Positions 1-12,262 of a stretch of DNA of 64,000 nt are shown here, piece by piece. The notes beneath the pieces were generated by a model. That model saw nothing but the letters and a program-made list of their open reading frames with translations, was not told the origin of the DNA and did not search any database. The position numbers and the translations under genes were made by a program. Source of the stretch: Neocallimastix lanati (nom. inval.) (lineage: Eukaryota; Neocallimastigomycota; Neocallimastigomycetes; Neocallimastigales; Neocallimastigaceae); the NCBI GenBank assembly GCA_016946835.1, contig JACVTC010000062.1:877501-941500 (forward strand). Reading direction: 5' to 3'. Positions within the stretch are counted from its first letter, which is position 1. Each line of letters opens with the position of its first letter.

Positions 1-1
1 T

Positions 2-601
2 ACACCTATTGAAGAAACCATGGGTGTATTAAATGAATTAGTTCAATCTGGTAAAGTTAGGGCGATTGGATGTAGTGCCATGTTTTCTTATCAACTTTAC
101 AAAGCGCAAGAATGTGCCAGACAACATGGATGGGCTACATTTGTTTCTATTCAAAATCATTATAATTTAGTTTATCGGGAGGAAGAACGTGAAATGATTC
201 AGTTATTAGAAGAAGAAGGTATGGTAATGACTCCATATTCACCATTAGCAGGAGGTAGACTAGCCAGATTATGGGAAGCAGACACTGAAAGATTTAAAAA
301 TGATCCCATTGGTAAAGGTAAATATGATGCTGACCGTGAAATTGATTTCCCAGTTATTAAGAGAATTAAAGAAATTGCAGATAAGTATCAAGTTAGCATG
401 GGACAAGTATCTTTGTCTTGGTTGCTTTCTAGACCATTAATGGCTTCTCCAATTGTTGGGGTTACAAAGATTAAACATATTGAAGATGCCTGTAAATCCG
501 TTAATCTTAAATTAACTGAAGAAGAAAACAAATATCTGGAAGAATTATACGTTCCCCATAGAGTAAGTGGTGCCCGTAAAAAGGATGCTGCTCAATATTA
601 A
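2..601 (+). CDS. Aldo/keto reductase, C-terminal part (5' end outside window)
   Basis: The reading frame is open from the first bases (codon at 2-4) through the ATG at 20 to a TAA at 599-601, giving 199 residues of an NAD(P)H-dependent oxidoreductase with a TIM-barrel fold. Seen: PIEETMGVLNELVQSGKVRA and AIGCSAM (the helix and strand that follow the catalytic His region), QNHYNLVYREEEREM, YSPLAGGRL, the cofactor-loop region SPIVGVTKIKHIEDA, and a terminal tail. This pattern is typical of the YqkF/PLR-type AKR group that reduces aldehydes or ketones. The catalytic Asp/Tyr/Lys/His segment lies upstream of the window. The ATG at 20 is internal, because the family's helix starts before it. No intron is visible in this part. 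The substrate cannot be inferred. Confidence 0.93.
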   Translation, partial: TPIEETMGVLNELVQSGKVRAIGCSAMFSYQLYKAQECARQHGWATFVSIQNHYNLVYREEEREMIQLLEEEGMVMTPYSPLAGGRLARLWEADTERFKNDPIGKGKYDADREIDFPVIKRIKEIADKYQVSMGQVSLSWLLSRPLMASPIVGVTKIKHIEDACKSVNLKLTEEENKYLEELYVPHRVSGARKKDAAQY

Positions 602-783
602 TTTATAATATTCAATTGTATTTGAAGAAAAAAAAAATTTTTTTTTTATTTTTTATTATTGTTTTAATAGTATATATCTAATCAATAATTAAATATATAT
701 ATATAAATAAAAAATATATATATAATATTTATATACAAATAAGGGTATTTATATTATGAATAAATAAATAAGTTAAGTAAATA

Positions 784-880
784 TAGCAAATAAATGACAA
801 ATATTATTTTTATGATTATCTTTTTTTTTTTTTTTTATTTAAATCTAGCAAATAAATGACAAATATTATTTATATGATTA

Positions 881-918
<38 letters not shown>

Positions 919-955
919 TAGCAAATAAATGACAAATATTATTTTTATGATTACC
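784..955. repeat. Three-copy minisatellite separated by poly-T
   Basis: A unit of about 35 bases beginning CAAATAAATGACAAATATTA and ending TATGATTA occurs at about 789, 849 and 922. Copies are separated by T runs of different length followed by AAATCTAG. The copies differ by only one or two bases, so the duplication is recent. Confidence 0.75.
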
Positions 956-1397
956 TTTTTATTTTATTTTTTTATTTTTTTTTATTTTATTCTATGTAAT
1001 TATTATAATTATTATCATCATTATTTGAGACATAAAATTGTAAAATATTGGAAAAAAAAATTTTTTTTTTTTTATATGTTGAAAAATGTTAACTTTCCAT
1101 TCTATTCTATTAAAATAAAAAAAAAAAAAATTTTTTAAAGATTAATATCCATATTTGGTAATGCTATTTTTATAATTTAAATAATTTAAAGTCAGATATA
1201 AATTAAAATTAGTTTTATTTAAATATTTGAATAGGATAAATTGTGAAAATCCTAAAAGAGATCATTATTCCTATTATTATTTAAATAAAAAGAAAATTAA
1301 ATAAATAAATTCTTCTTCGAATAATAAAGATGCTAATAGACTTTATTTAAAATAATAATAAATTAAATTCCTTAAATTCCATATTTCTTAATAATAA

Positions 1398-1551
<154 letters not shown>

Positions 1552-2214
1552 TAGTGATAATAATATAATTATTATATATAAACACAAATGACAAAATAAA
1601 TAAAAAAATTATCTATAAAAAAAAACGAAGTTAAATTTTCAATTTTAAACAATTATATTTTGATAATATATAAAATTTTTTTTTTTTTTTTTTGAACTTT
1701 GAAGATAATGTTTTTTATTTTTTTATTTTTTTTTTTTTTTAAAAAAAAAATTATTGAAAAAAAATATATATTAACTAATTATATAAAATATAATTAATAT
1801 TATATCTTGAAATCTATACATTTAATTCAATAGAAATATTTGAAAAAAATGTACAATAGAATAATTAAATTAAATTAAATTATTATATAAAATATAAGAA
1901 TTAATTGATGTTATACTAATATAAATATATATATATTTTTCTTTTTTGTTTTATTATATTTAAATATTAAATATGAATTAAAATATAAAAATAACTTTTA
2001 ATAAATGTAATATTTTTTAAAAAAAACCAACTCTAAAAAAAAAAAAAAGCATATAAAATTAAACATGCTATTAATAATTTTTTTTTTTTTTTTAATATTT
2101 TCTATAATAATAATTACTACTACTGTATTTTATTTTACTATTTTACTGCATTTATATTATATATATTTTTATGAGCTCTTTTTATCTATTTTTTTTTTTT
2201 TTTTATTTTACTAT

Positions 2215-3226
2215 TTATATTTTCTTTGCAAAATCTAATACCCTTTTCTTTAAAGAGTGACTTCTTTTGTAATCTATTTCTGCTTGTTGTTTTAAATACT
2301 CTATCTGACGATTTCTTTTTGCTTCATTTTTAAGTGCCCTCGATTCTTCATCCATAGGCATAGATTTCAATTCCTGTAGTACTTGTCTTGCTGCCGCTTC
2401 TCCATGTCTTGCTGCTTCTTTATAAAGTTTAAGAGAGCTATAGAATTTTGGATGAGTACCATCATTATGACCTTCTTCATAAAGTCTTGCTAAACAATAC
2501 ATAGATTCTGGATGTTCGTGTTCATTAACTAATTCTTCAAAAATTTCAACTGCTTTTTCCGTATTTTTTTCTAAAACATCATTTCCGCCAAAACCAGAGG
2601 TATAGAGTAATGCCAAACAATATTTACCTATAATGACATCATTTTCAGCAGCATATTTAACGGCATTAACTAAATATCTTTCACCTTTAAATATTTTAGC
2701 TTCAAAAGTATAACCTGCTTTTAACAATTCTGGTGGGATTTCCCATTGTTCTTTATTTTCAAAGAATGTTCTCTGAGGATTATTCATATAACAGTTGTGC
2801 CATTTTTCAGCATTATTAATATCAGGATAGCAACCTAATTTTCCTGCAGAATAACAAAATGCTAATTTTTTCTCTGCTGGATAATAATTAAGCCTTCCAG
2901 CTTCATGATACCAACGAATAGCCTCTGTTTCATCTATATCAACGCCAATTCCAAATTCATAACAATGCGCTACTTGATAAGTAGCATCACTATGTTGTCT
3001 AAAGGCAGCTTCTTTTAACCAATATAATGCTTTTCTATGATCTGGTGTACATTTGTAATAACCCAAGAAAAATAAGCCCATTATATACATTGCATCAACA
3101 TTCCCATGTTTTGCTGACCATCCTACTGCTTCTGATATATATGTTCTAGGTTGAACTTCATATTTATCTATTAACTATATTGAAAAATTATTAATAAAAT
3201 AATAAATTTTATAATATATATATACA

Positions 3227-3268
<42 letters not shown>

Positions 3269-3476
3269 AGATATTTGAATCGTATTTTTTAAAAAAAAAA
3301 TAATTAATTTCATTTTATGGAAAAAAAAAATAATAATAATAATTAATAATTAATATTATAATATATTTTATAATTTTATAATTAATTATTCAATAATATT
3401 TTAATTTTTTTTTTTTTTTTTTTTTTTTAATATCTACCTCACTTTCCTCTATTTGTTCAAACTGCTCTGTACTCAT
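2215..3476 (-). CDS. Sel1-repeat (TPR-like) protein, two exons
   Basis: Exon 1 (3476-3438) encodes MSTEQFEQIEESE. It is followed by a GTAGAT donor, a 263-nt intron (3437-3175) full of poly-T, and a TATAG acceptor. Exon 2 (3174-2215) continues in phase and gives 332 residues. The methionine at 3090 is internal, because in-frame Sel1 sequence (ISEAVGWSAKHGNVDA) precedes it. Sel1 repeats run from about residue 28 to 280: AMYIMGLFFLGYY, ALYWLKEAAFRQHSDATYQV, AHCYEFGIGVDIDETEAIRW, YCLALLYTSGFGG, SMYCLARLYEEG, LKLYKEAARHGEAAA. A basic, helical tail ends the protein. Fungal proteins of this kind include Skt5/Chs4-like chitin synthase activators and other scaffold proteins; which one this is cannot be said. 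No signal peptide or membrane segment. Confidence 0.85.
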
Positions 3477-6400
3477 TTTTTAACAAAAATTTAATTATTT
3501 TAATAAATTATGATATTTATGAATCCTTTAGGTTAATATATAATATTCAAAAAAAAGTAGAAAAAATTAAGTTTAATTAAACTATGAAATTTTAATTTAT
3601 TTCTAAATTATAAAAATTTAAATTGGTTCTTGAATAGGATTTAAAATATTGATTGTAACATTTAAAATAAGTATAATATCGATATAGCAATGAACAATTT
3701 CTAAAACAATTTTGGCTGTTTAAAGTAAATATTTTAACGAAGAGAATTTAAAAATTAAATAAAATATATATTATTTATTTTTATTTTCTTTTATAATAAT
3801 AAGATATGATATTGGTAATTATGAAACGTTATCTTAAATATATTTAATAATTGTGAATTGATTATTTTCTTTTAGAAAATGAAAGTAAAATAATATATTT
3901 TAATTTAAATAATTATTTTTATTTTTGAATTTATAAATATTATTATTTGAAAAAAGGTTATTATCTTCTTTTATATCAATTCTTAGTAATCAATTCTATT
4001 GAATTAATTTATATATATTTTTTTTAAAATATATATATTATAAAATTCATTTAATTTTTAATCTTCTTACTATATATACAAAATATATATATATATAGTT
4101 ATTATTTTTTTTTTTTATTTCTTTTTTTATCTTTTTAATTATTTATTTTTAAATGTTTTTATTAATTTTATCAAATTTTCAATTAAATTTATTAATATTT
4201 CATATAAAATATAATTACAATTTATAAATAAAACACTAATTATAAAAAAAAAAAAAATTAGAATAATAAAGTAAAAAATTAAAAGGAAAAAAAAATGGTA
4301 AAAGAAATATAACCCTTTTTCTATTTAATAAAATTTTAATATAGAAAAAAAAGAATTTTAATAAGTTAATAATTATAATTATTTATTAATAATATTTTAT
4401 AAATAATATAAATATAAATATAAATAATATTTTTATTATATTATTATTAGTTTTATTATTTTTATTATTATTTCACTGTCACTTTTTTTTTTGTTTTAAT
4501 TAATTAATTATTAATTACTAATTAATAATTTTTAATTAAATAATTTGTAACACTTTTTTTTTTTTTTTTTTTAATATTTAATATTTTTTTAAATTTTTAA
4601 ATAATAAATAATTTTAAAAAAAAAAAATTTTTTTAATTATAATAAAAATGGTTAAAAAAAAACTTTCCACTTTTTTTTTTTTATACCAATAACCAAAAAA
4701 AAAAAAAATTATATATAAAAATATATGTATAAAGGATGATAATCATCCTTTTCTAAATATAAAATATATTAAAGTTGTATTAAAAATGATTTATATTATT
4801 ACTTTATTACCATTGTTTTTGTTATTTAATTAAAACTGATTACTATTATTATTGTAATACTTTTCTTTAAAATAAAAATTTAATAATTAAATATACTACT
4901 ATTATTATTATAATAATTATAATTTATGATTTATAGAGTAGATAAGTTTTTTTTTAATTCTATACAGAATTAAATTCAAATCATTCAATAAGAGAGCTTA
5001 TTTTTATTTTTTATTTTTTTTTTAAAGAGTTATTTTGTAGATATATTATAAAATTCTTTACAATAGGAAAGTAAAAAAAAAAGGAATTGTTTACTCAATC
5101 CTATACAACTAAATACAACAAAAGTTTACTTATTTAAAAAGAAAAGCTTTTTTTTTTTTTTCTATTTTTTCATTTCTTCTTTTTTGATCATTGAACCTAT
5201 TAATAAAAAAAAATTTTTTTTTCTTTATTTTTTTGTAATTTTAATTAAAATTATTAACTAATATATTTTAATATATTAACATATAGGTCAAATTATATTG
5301 TTTTTACTAATCATATATATAATGTAATATATTAATAAATGTCCATTGTAATATATAATAATAGATTATCATATAATTTCTAAGAATGATTTTAATTATT
5401 AATATATTTATAGAGTTTTATTATTATCGAATTAAATTACTACATATATTAAATTATATTAAAATATACATTAGATTATATTAAAATATATTATAGATTA
5501 TATTAAAATTATGTTTAATTTTTTATTAAAAAAATATAAAAAATAATAATATTTAAAGTTTTTAAACTTTTTTATTTCAAAGTTATTTCGATTATCTTTT
5601 AATCATTCAATCGATTAATATTATATGTATAAGTAAATGAATAAATGTTATATATACAAATAAATAAGTAAATAAATAAATAAATGAATATTGAAATAAA
5701 TAAATAAAACAAGGTTTTAAGTAATTATACAGAAGAGAAAGAAAAAAAGAGTATACAAAAATAAAAATGAAAAATGAAATAAAATAATATACAAAATTAT
5801 GATAAATTATTTAATCTTATTTTTATTAAAATGTCAAAAAGTTTTCCCTCAAAATAAAATGATAATTAATAATAATAATAATAATAATAATTATATGATG
5901 CTTTTTAAAAATAGTAAATTAACAATAATAATATATAATATATTCAATTATCTTTATTATTATTTAAAATATTATTTTTATTATTATTTAACTAATTATT
6001 ATTTAAATTAGCGAAAACTATTATTTATATTCGTTTCAAAAAAATTCTTTTTGTTAATAAATATTATTTCATTGATATAAAAAAATAAAAAAAAAAAAAT
6101 TCAAATGATTTTTGTTTTTAGACTATATTATTAAAATATTATTGGAAATTTATTGGTTCATTATATTATATGAATAATAAAAGATAAAACCCATGGTACT
6201 ATTAGTTGCATAAAAAAAAATTTCAAACAAAAAAAAAAAAAAGGATGGAAGAAAGTTACGGAAAGAAAATTATAACAAATATTTTAAATACAATATGAAA
6301 TATAAAACAATACAATAATTAAGTAATAATTAATATAATATAAATATTTTATAACAAGAATATATATACTAATAATTAATTATAATTATTATATTTTACA

Positions 6401-6839
6401 TTTATATTATAAAGAGTTTCATAATTTTTATTAATAATATTTTATACAAATTCTTATAATTATATTCTTTGATTAGTTTGATTATTGAAAAATAAAAATA
6501 TATATTTAATATTCAATGTAGTACAAAATCATAAAAAAGAAAAAAAAAAAAACTTTAATATTTATGAAAATATAATTTTTAAGATACTTTAGATACTTCA
6601 TCTCTCATTATTTTACTATCTATAAAAAAAATTTTTTTATTTTATTATTATTTAATTATTTATTATTTAATGATTTATTATTTAATGATTTATTATTTAA
6701 TGATTTATTATTTAATGATTTATTATTTAATGATTTATTATTTATAATTAATTATTTATTATTTAATTATTTATTATTTAATTATTTATTTTTATTGCTT
6801 GTTTACTTGGCTTTTTTAATATATCAACCAAAAAGTAAA
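3477..6839. other. Long A+T-rich spacer without recognisable gene
   Basis: I see no supportable gene. Content is A/T homopolymers, short AT and AAT runs, and a near-perfect palindrome at 4731-4751 (10-bp arms AAAGGATGAT around one A). The small ORF near 5799-6011 is Asn/Tyr/Leu low complexity and is rejected. A tandem repeat lies at 6655-6800. Confidence 0.7.
6655..6800. repeat. Tandem 15-bp minisatellite
   Basis: The unit TTATTTAATGATTTA is repeated several times from about 6655, then decays into TTATTTAATTATTTA variants. It is related in character to the larger TTATTTA arrays near 30 kb. Confidence 0.7.
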
Positions 6840-7410
6840 TCAAAAGAACTATTAATGATTAATACAGTGTCAGTAAGGTAATTTTCAGGGCTAATTTTAT
6901 GAGAAATGTTAGACCTAGAACTCTTTAATAGAAGTTATTTTAAATATCTTTGTTTGCATTAAATTATAGCTCATCTAAAGCTAAAGTTCTACCAAGAAGG
7001 AACATATAAATATATTTATTAATTTCTTATTCATAATCTAGAATAGATGAATAGGAAGAAAATAAAAGCAATTACCTTATTTTACTTCTAAATTAAATAA
7101 AAAGAACTTTTGATGAAATTTAATGACTTCAAACCTATAATAGAAAAAATGGAACAATCAAATATTCAGTGAATAAATGTTTGATCATCTATACCAAAGC
7201 ATGGACAACATTTTAAAAAATTTTCTGTAACTCTACCACTTCCAATACTAATAGTAGTATCGTACTTATATCTTATCTTAGTGTAGAATTTAATTGGATT
7301 TTACATTTAAAATAAGTGTATTAGTAGTTAAAGAATTGAAATAAATTTTAGGAATGAACTTTAATTTATCATTAATTAGTTTCTTTTAATATCTAATACC
7401 TTGCTTTGTA
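6840..7410 (-). mobile_element. Heavily decayed LINE 3' fragment
   Basis: This stretch aligns by eye along its length with the 3' coding part of the LINE copies at 11403-12231 and 20400-21240. Shared landmarks are GAACTATTAATGAT, GCTCATCTAAAGCTAAAGT, CTACCAAGAAGGAAC, AATCAAATATTCAGTG, the zinc-motif region (AAAGCATGGACAACATTTT), TCTGTAACTCTACCACTTCC, and AATACCTTG near 7400. Many substitutions and indels destroy the frame, so it is much older than the neighbouring copies. Confidence 0.7.
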
Positions 7411-7531
7411 GTAATATCAGACGATTATATAACTGGATTTGGGGTTGTAAAGTTCAATTAATTAAATAAATTATATAGCTGTTAGCTGTAATGATGGAAC
7501 AATTTCATTGTATCAAAAAGTGTTTAATATA

Positions 7532-7642
7532 ATGCATGTTCTTTATCATGAACATTACACTTATCGTGATAATTATCGTGATAACATGATTGATGCTATT
7601 ATTCAACATCTTTCAACTAATAAGGGCGTTAGAATTCATTGA
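7532..7642 (+). other. Unidentified coding-like segment
   Basis: A 36-codon plus-strand ORF (starts MHVLYHEHYTYRDNYRDN, ends STNKGVRIH) with unusually complex, protein-like composition for this spacer, flanked by non-coding sequence. It could be a leftover exon of a host gene disrupted by the LINE cluster. There is a short internal repeat (TATCGTGATAA twice). No family recognised. Confidence 0.25.
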
Positions 7643-7692
7643 AGATTACATTAAGAAGTAGTAAAAAAAAAAAAAGAGGTTTAATGGGAATG

Positions 7693-10600
7693 ATTACTGG
7701 CTGCGCTAGCCCTGCTGGCCTGTCTTACTGTTTCTTCAGCATTGATGCTCTTGGTAGTAGTAGTACGATTCGATTTGAATCTATTAAACAAAAGACCATT
7801 GCTGGCCAATAGCAATAGGTATAATCGATTGGAGAAGTACCGCAGTAACCACTAAGAACGGAGTATCAGAATAAGCACCTGATTTCATCTGGCACTTAAA
7901 TAGATCCTCCCATTCCCTTGTACTGTTATTAATACTTCGACATCCAAGAAGGAAATTAAACACTTTTTCACACACACTAGAATCAATATACACATTATTT
8001 TCAATACTATTACTAACATTACTAAAAATACTATTACTAATATTACTATAACAATTATTACTATTACTATTATTACTATTACTATTATTACTATTACTAT
8101 TAACTATATCATTTGTTAGGTTGCCACGGTAAAAAGCATTATATAAAAATAAAATTTTTTCATTAACTTTACTACGAATATGATTGAAAAATGGACAATC
8201 AATTAACCAATGACTTATCCATTGTTTATTACTTTTACAACAGGGACAAAAATTAGGACACATTTGATCTACTATTTTTGCAGCTTTAGCAATTCTAGCA
8301 TCTAATCTATATCCGCTTCGTGCTCTCAATAGCCAATAGAAACCATATGAAAGATCAGGATATTCATAACAAAGTTTAATAAATTTTGATGTTTCTTCGA
8401 ACTTGTTTTTGTCATAAAACTCAGCTTTTATAGAATTGATTTTCAAATCTCTTTTCCAATAAAAATCCTTGATTTTATTATCGTTATTACCTCTTTTCTC
8501 TAGTTTACGTTTAAGAGTTCTACTTTCTTTTGTCCATGTATATTTTCTAGATTTTGGAATATTATTAACTAAATAGGAAATAATACAATTTGAATCTTTC
8601 CATTTATCAAAACATTTGACTTGAGACAAAGCACACTTAGCTGACAATGGAGGAATATGTAAATCTTTTGAAATAGAATATACATTAATAAATGATTTGG
8701 CTTTTTGTATACCTGCAATCCATCTTAATCCTTTATTAATTAATTTCTGAGTATTATTTGTTCTCGTTTTATTCGAACCAAGTAAAGGTGCAAAGTAAGA
8801 GACTTTACTAAGTACATAAGAGTTAATTATAATCTTTTTAAATGGAATAGGAATTTTGGAGTTTGAAAGAAATTTACTAACAGAAAAGAGAGCTTTAGTA
8901 ACTTTAGAGTTAAGTAATTTAATAATAGGGTTCAACGATAAGCTTTTATCAAATGGTATATCTAAATAGGTATAACATTTAGTTATTGGGATTGGTTGAC
9001 CAGCAAGATAAAAAGTAGGATCTCTTTTATTTTGAAAAAGAGGTGTGTCTGGTCGAATCACCATCGTTGCACACTTGTTAATTCCAAAATTCATCATATT
9101 AAATTTAGCCCATTCATTTACCTTCTTAAGCATTTTTTTTAACTTAGTTCTTGACGGTGCGCATAGAACAATATCATCTGCAAAGAGTCCACCACAACAT
9201 CTAGATTCGCCTAAAGGAATTCCAAGTTCTGAAACATCATTAAAAATGTCATTAATAAAAAGATTGAAAAGAATTGGTGATAGTGGACAACCTTGTCTAA
9301 CTCCTTTCATAATATTAAAAGATTCCGAATATTGATCATCAATTTTAACACTGACTTTGGAAGTCAAATATAGAATTTTTATAAATTGATAACATTTACC
9401 TCTAATACCTAAAGCATCTAATTTATATAAAATATTACCTATTGGAACAGAATCATATGCCTTTTTTAAATCTAGAAAAGCAAGGTAAGTTTCTTTATTA
9501 TCATTTTTATGCCTTTGACAAATTTCTCGAATTGAAATAAATAAACTAACACATTCTTCTTTAGTACGAAATCCAAATTGCTCTGGCCTAATAAAATTAT
9601 TTTTAAGTCCATATTCTGAAATTCTTTTGGAGACTATTTTCGAAATGAGTTTAATACCATTGTTAATCAGAGAGATACCTCGATAATTGTCACAATCAGA
9701 TAGATCATCTCCTTTTTTAGGAATAGATATAATACTTGCTTCATTCCATGAGCTAGGAAATTCTCCATTCCAAATTCTTGAGTATATCTTCTGTAAACAA
9801 TTTAAACCAGAAGAAGAATTATTTACCGAATTTTCGTCATCCGGAGGAATTAAAGCTTTATAAAATTCAATAGGAATTCCATCCGGGTCTGAAGCTTTAT
9901 AATTTGGAGTAGCTAAAATTGCTTCTCTAATTTCTTCTATACTGATGTCTTGATTTATATCCCATTCATTGTGTCTCGTATACCTAATTGTTCCATTGGA
10001 AAATTTATTAGACCATTCGATTAATGCACTATTGATATCAGAATGGCTTGAAGCAAGTTTTTTATAGTGATTGTGCCATACTTCTAACTGTTCTTTAGTA
10101 GAAGTAGCTAGTTTACCATTTTTGTCCTTTACTGGAGAATTTGACATATTTTTAAATTTATCTACTTTTGCTGTTGTTTTAAGCCATTTCCAAGCTTTCT
10201 TAGGGTTATGAGATTTCATATCCTGTATTGATCCAATGTTGGTATTCAGTTTTCCTATAAATATTGCACATATGATGAAAAATTTTGCACATTCTATTAT
10301 ATTTTTCAATTAATTCTTCAAATTCATCTAAATTATGATAAGAACCTCTTCTTTTAATGAATTTATATAATTTCATTTTGAGTTTTTGCAAATTAAATAT
10401 TTTCTGCGACATATGAAAAAAAGATTTTCGAACTTCTGAAATTGACGTGATATTAAGTTCCTTAGCAATATTGAATGAAGTTGAAATAAATTTCTTTGAA
10501 ATATCATCAATACTAATATTAGGATCTGGAATCACTTCCTCTAATACACTAAAATAGTTGTTGTCAAAAATTGATTCTTTTTCATTTATACATTTTAATC

Positions 10601-11233
10601 TATCCCATTTAACTGTCTTTTTAGGCAGAGAGAAAGAATTATCTAAATTAACTGATAAAAAACATTTACCTTTTATTAATAAAGGTTTATGATCCGAAAT
10701 GGGGGGAAAGTTAATAAAAGTACCATATGAAAGTAAATCTAACATATGATCATTGACAATCGCATGATCTATATCAGATTCTCTATTACCTCTACTCCAT
10801 GAAATTGGGGAGCCCCATAAGGGAAGAATTTTCCAATTACTAAATTTAGATAGCAAATTACCTAATTTCTCAGTAGGTAAATTAAAATCACTAACCAACA
10901 TTGAAGGATGAGAAGAGTGACTATTTAACCACGACAATATTTCAATTCTAGCAGCTCTAGCATGAAGGTTATGGCTACAATGAGGTACATACACATTACC
11001 AATAGAACATTTAGTGAAATTCCAAAAATTATAAGTATACAAGGAAATAATATACTCATAAGTGTTGTTTTCAAGAGAGGCTTGACAAGAATTATGAAAC
11101 CCAATATAAAGACCTCTTTTACCGGGAATTTCATTATTAGCTTTTTTGAAGAAATGTTTGTAGTTTTTTAATGATAATTCAGTCGAGCGATATTTTTTGT
11201 CACAATCAGAGAGTCCATCTCCTTTTTTAGGAA
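7693..11233 (-). pseudogene. LINE A endonuclease-reverse transcriptase ORF, frameshifted
   Basis: Read from high to low coordinates. The endonuclease (APE type) portion runs from about 11175 to 10206 and includes EIPGKRGLYIG, CSIGNVYVPH, VSDFNLP and the C-terminal SDHKPLLI. The frame changes between 10250 and 10206. The reverse-transcriptase frame then runs to a stop at 7784, with DPDGIPIEFYKAL, SIPKKGDDLSDCDNYRGISL, RPEQFGFR, LDLKKAYDSV, KGVRQGCPLSP and the catalytic GLFADDIVL all present. A zinc motif FCPCCKSNKQWISHWLIDC follows, then an Asn/Ser-rich stretch. One extra A near 7789, relative to the copy at 19013, causes the early stop. Length and domain order match a single-ORF LINE, but two frameshifts and a missing N-terminus make it dead. 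Confidence 0.88.
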
Positions 11234-11234
11234 A
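7693..11234 (-). mobile_element. LINE copy A (family 1), 5'-chimeric, lacks 3' tail
   Basis: A minus-strand non-LTR retrotransposon of the same family as the copy at 18780-20210, to which it is nearly identical from about 7700 to 8880. Similarity to that copy stops near 7695, so the 3' UTR and poly(A) tail are missing here. The 5' side is cut inside the endonuclease domain and joined at about 11198 to a 36-bp piece of reverse-transcriptase coding sequence; the poly(A) tail of copy B starts a few bases further on, at 11238. Confidence 0.88.
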
Positions 11235-11237
11235 AAA

Positions 11238-12231
11238 TTTTTTTTTTTTTTTAGACAGGGAAGAGAATACATTTCCAAAACTTTATTAATTTTATTTTAA
11301 AAAATACATGTAGGTGAAAAGTACATTTGAAATTAAAAATAAAAAATTAAAAAATAAAAAAATAAAAAAGCTCGAAAATACTATGTATTTCGGCAAGTTG
11401 TATTATGCGGGAATTTTTCCCTTCCTATCAAATAAAAAAGAAATAAAACCTAGAAGTAACATCTTTAAAATAGATAGTGTGGTGTCCACTAAACTCTCCC
11501 CGGATTCATCATTTATTGAACTACTAGGGCAAGATTCATCCTTCGTAGAAATAGATGACGATCCTGTATTATCATTATGCCTTATCAATACGACGTCGAC
11601 GCTCTTGGATAAGTTTGGTATTTTGCAATACCTATCGAATAATAGCTCAAACGAACTACTAATGATAGGTATTGCACTTGTTAAGAATTCCGCCAAGCCC
11701 ACAATTTTTGGAACAGGTGACTCAGATGAACCTTTGAAAAGTAGTTCATTTAATTGTCTCTGTTCCCCACTATCGAAATGTAGCTCATTTAAAACTAAAG
11801 TCCCACCAAGAAGGAACAAGTATATATAATGATTGATATAATCTTCAAAATTAGAAATAGAGTCATAGGAAGAAAGAAGATTAAACGCTCTAATCTTCCT
11901 AAGGAATAAAACATAGAGATCATCGATGAAATTTAAAGAATTCCATCTAAAAGATGCAAGAGCATCGCATTTAAAAATCCAATGTTCAAAAGATTGTTTA
12001 TCTTCGCCACAACAGGGGCAATACTTGGGACAATCTTCTGAAACTCTACCCATTCTAATAGCAATAATAGTATTGTATTTATAACCACAGCGTAAATGAA
12101 TAATCCACGAAAACCCTAAGTTGAATTGGGGATATTTTAAGCTAAGCATAATTATAGCTTTATTGTTTGAGAACTTATTACAATCGTAATTTTGACCTTT
12201 AATACCTTGAAATTTGGAAACTGATTTCCAG
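11238..12231 (-). mobile_element. LINE copy B (family 2), 5'-truncated
   Basis: The 3' end is marked by 15 T (11238-11252, the poly(A) tail on the minus strand) followed by the shared 3' UTR start AGACAGGGAAGAGAATACA. The body matches the 3' kilobase of the intact copy at 20242-24563. The 5' end stops at 12231 (CTGATTTCCAG), where the 28-T tail of copy C begins. Confidence 0.92.
11403..12231 (-). pseudogene. LINE B, C-terminal zinc-motif fragment of ORF
   Basis: The open frame covers only the C-terminal quarter of the LINE protein. It includes LSLKYPQFNLGFSW, the zinc motif YCPCCGEDKQSFEHWIFKC (C-x2-C-x8-H-x4-C), and the tail DRKGKIPA before the stop at 11403. Everything upstream of the 5' truncation, including endonuclease and reverse transcriptase, is absent. 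The plus-strand ORF opposite it is an antisense shadow. Confidence 0.85.

Positions 12232-12262
<31 letters not shown>

Noticed and set aside
5799-6011. 70-aa plus-strand ORF
   Set aside because: Asn/Tyr/Leu low-complexity translation of AAT-rich spacer.
7784-10309. Start of the LINE A RT frame at 10309 as a real initiation site
   Set aside because: The codon is TTG and lies upstream of a frameshift within a larger broken endonuclease-RT ORF.
11314-11829. Plus-strand 171-aa ORF repeated at 17305, 18398 and 20380
   Set aside because: It lies exactly antisense to the C-terminal coding part and 3' UTR of family-2 LINEs; its repetition reflects the element copies, not a separate gene.
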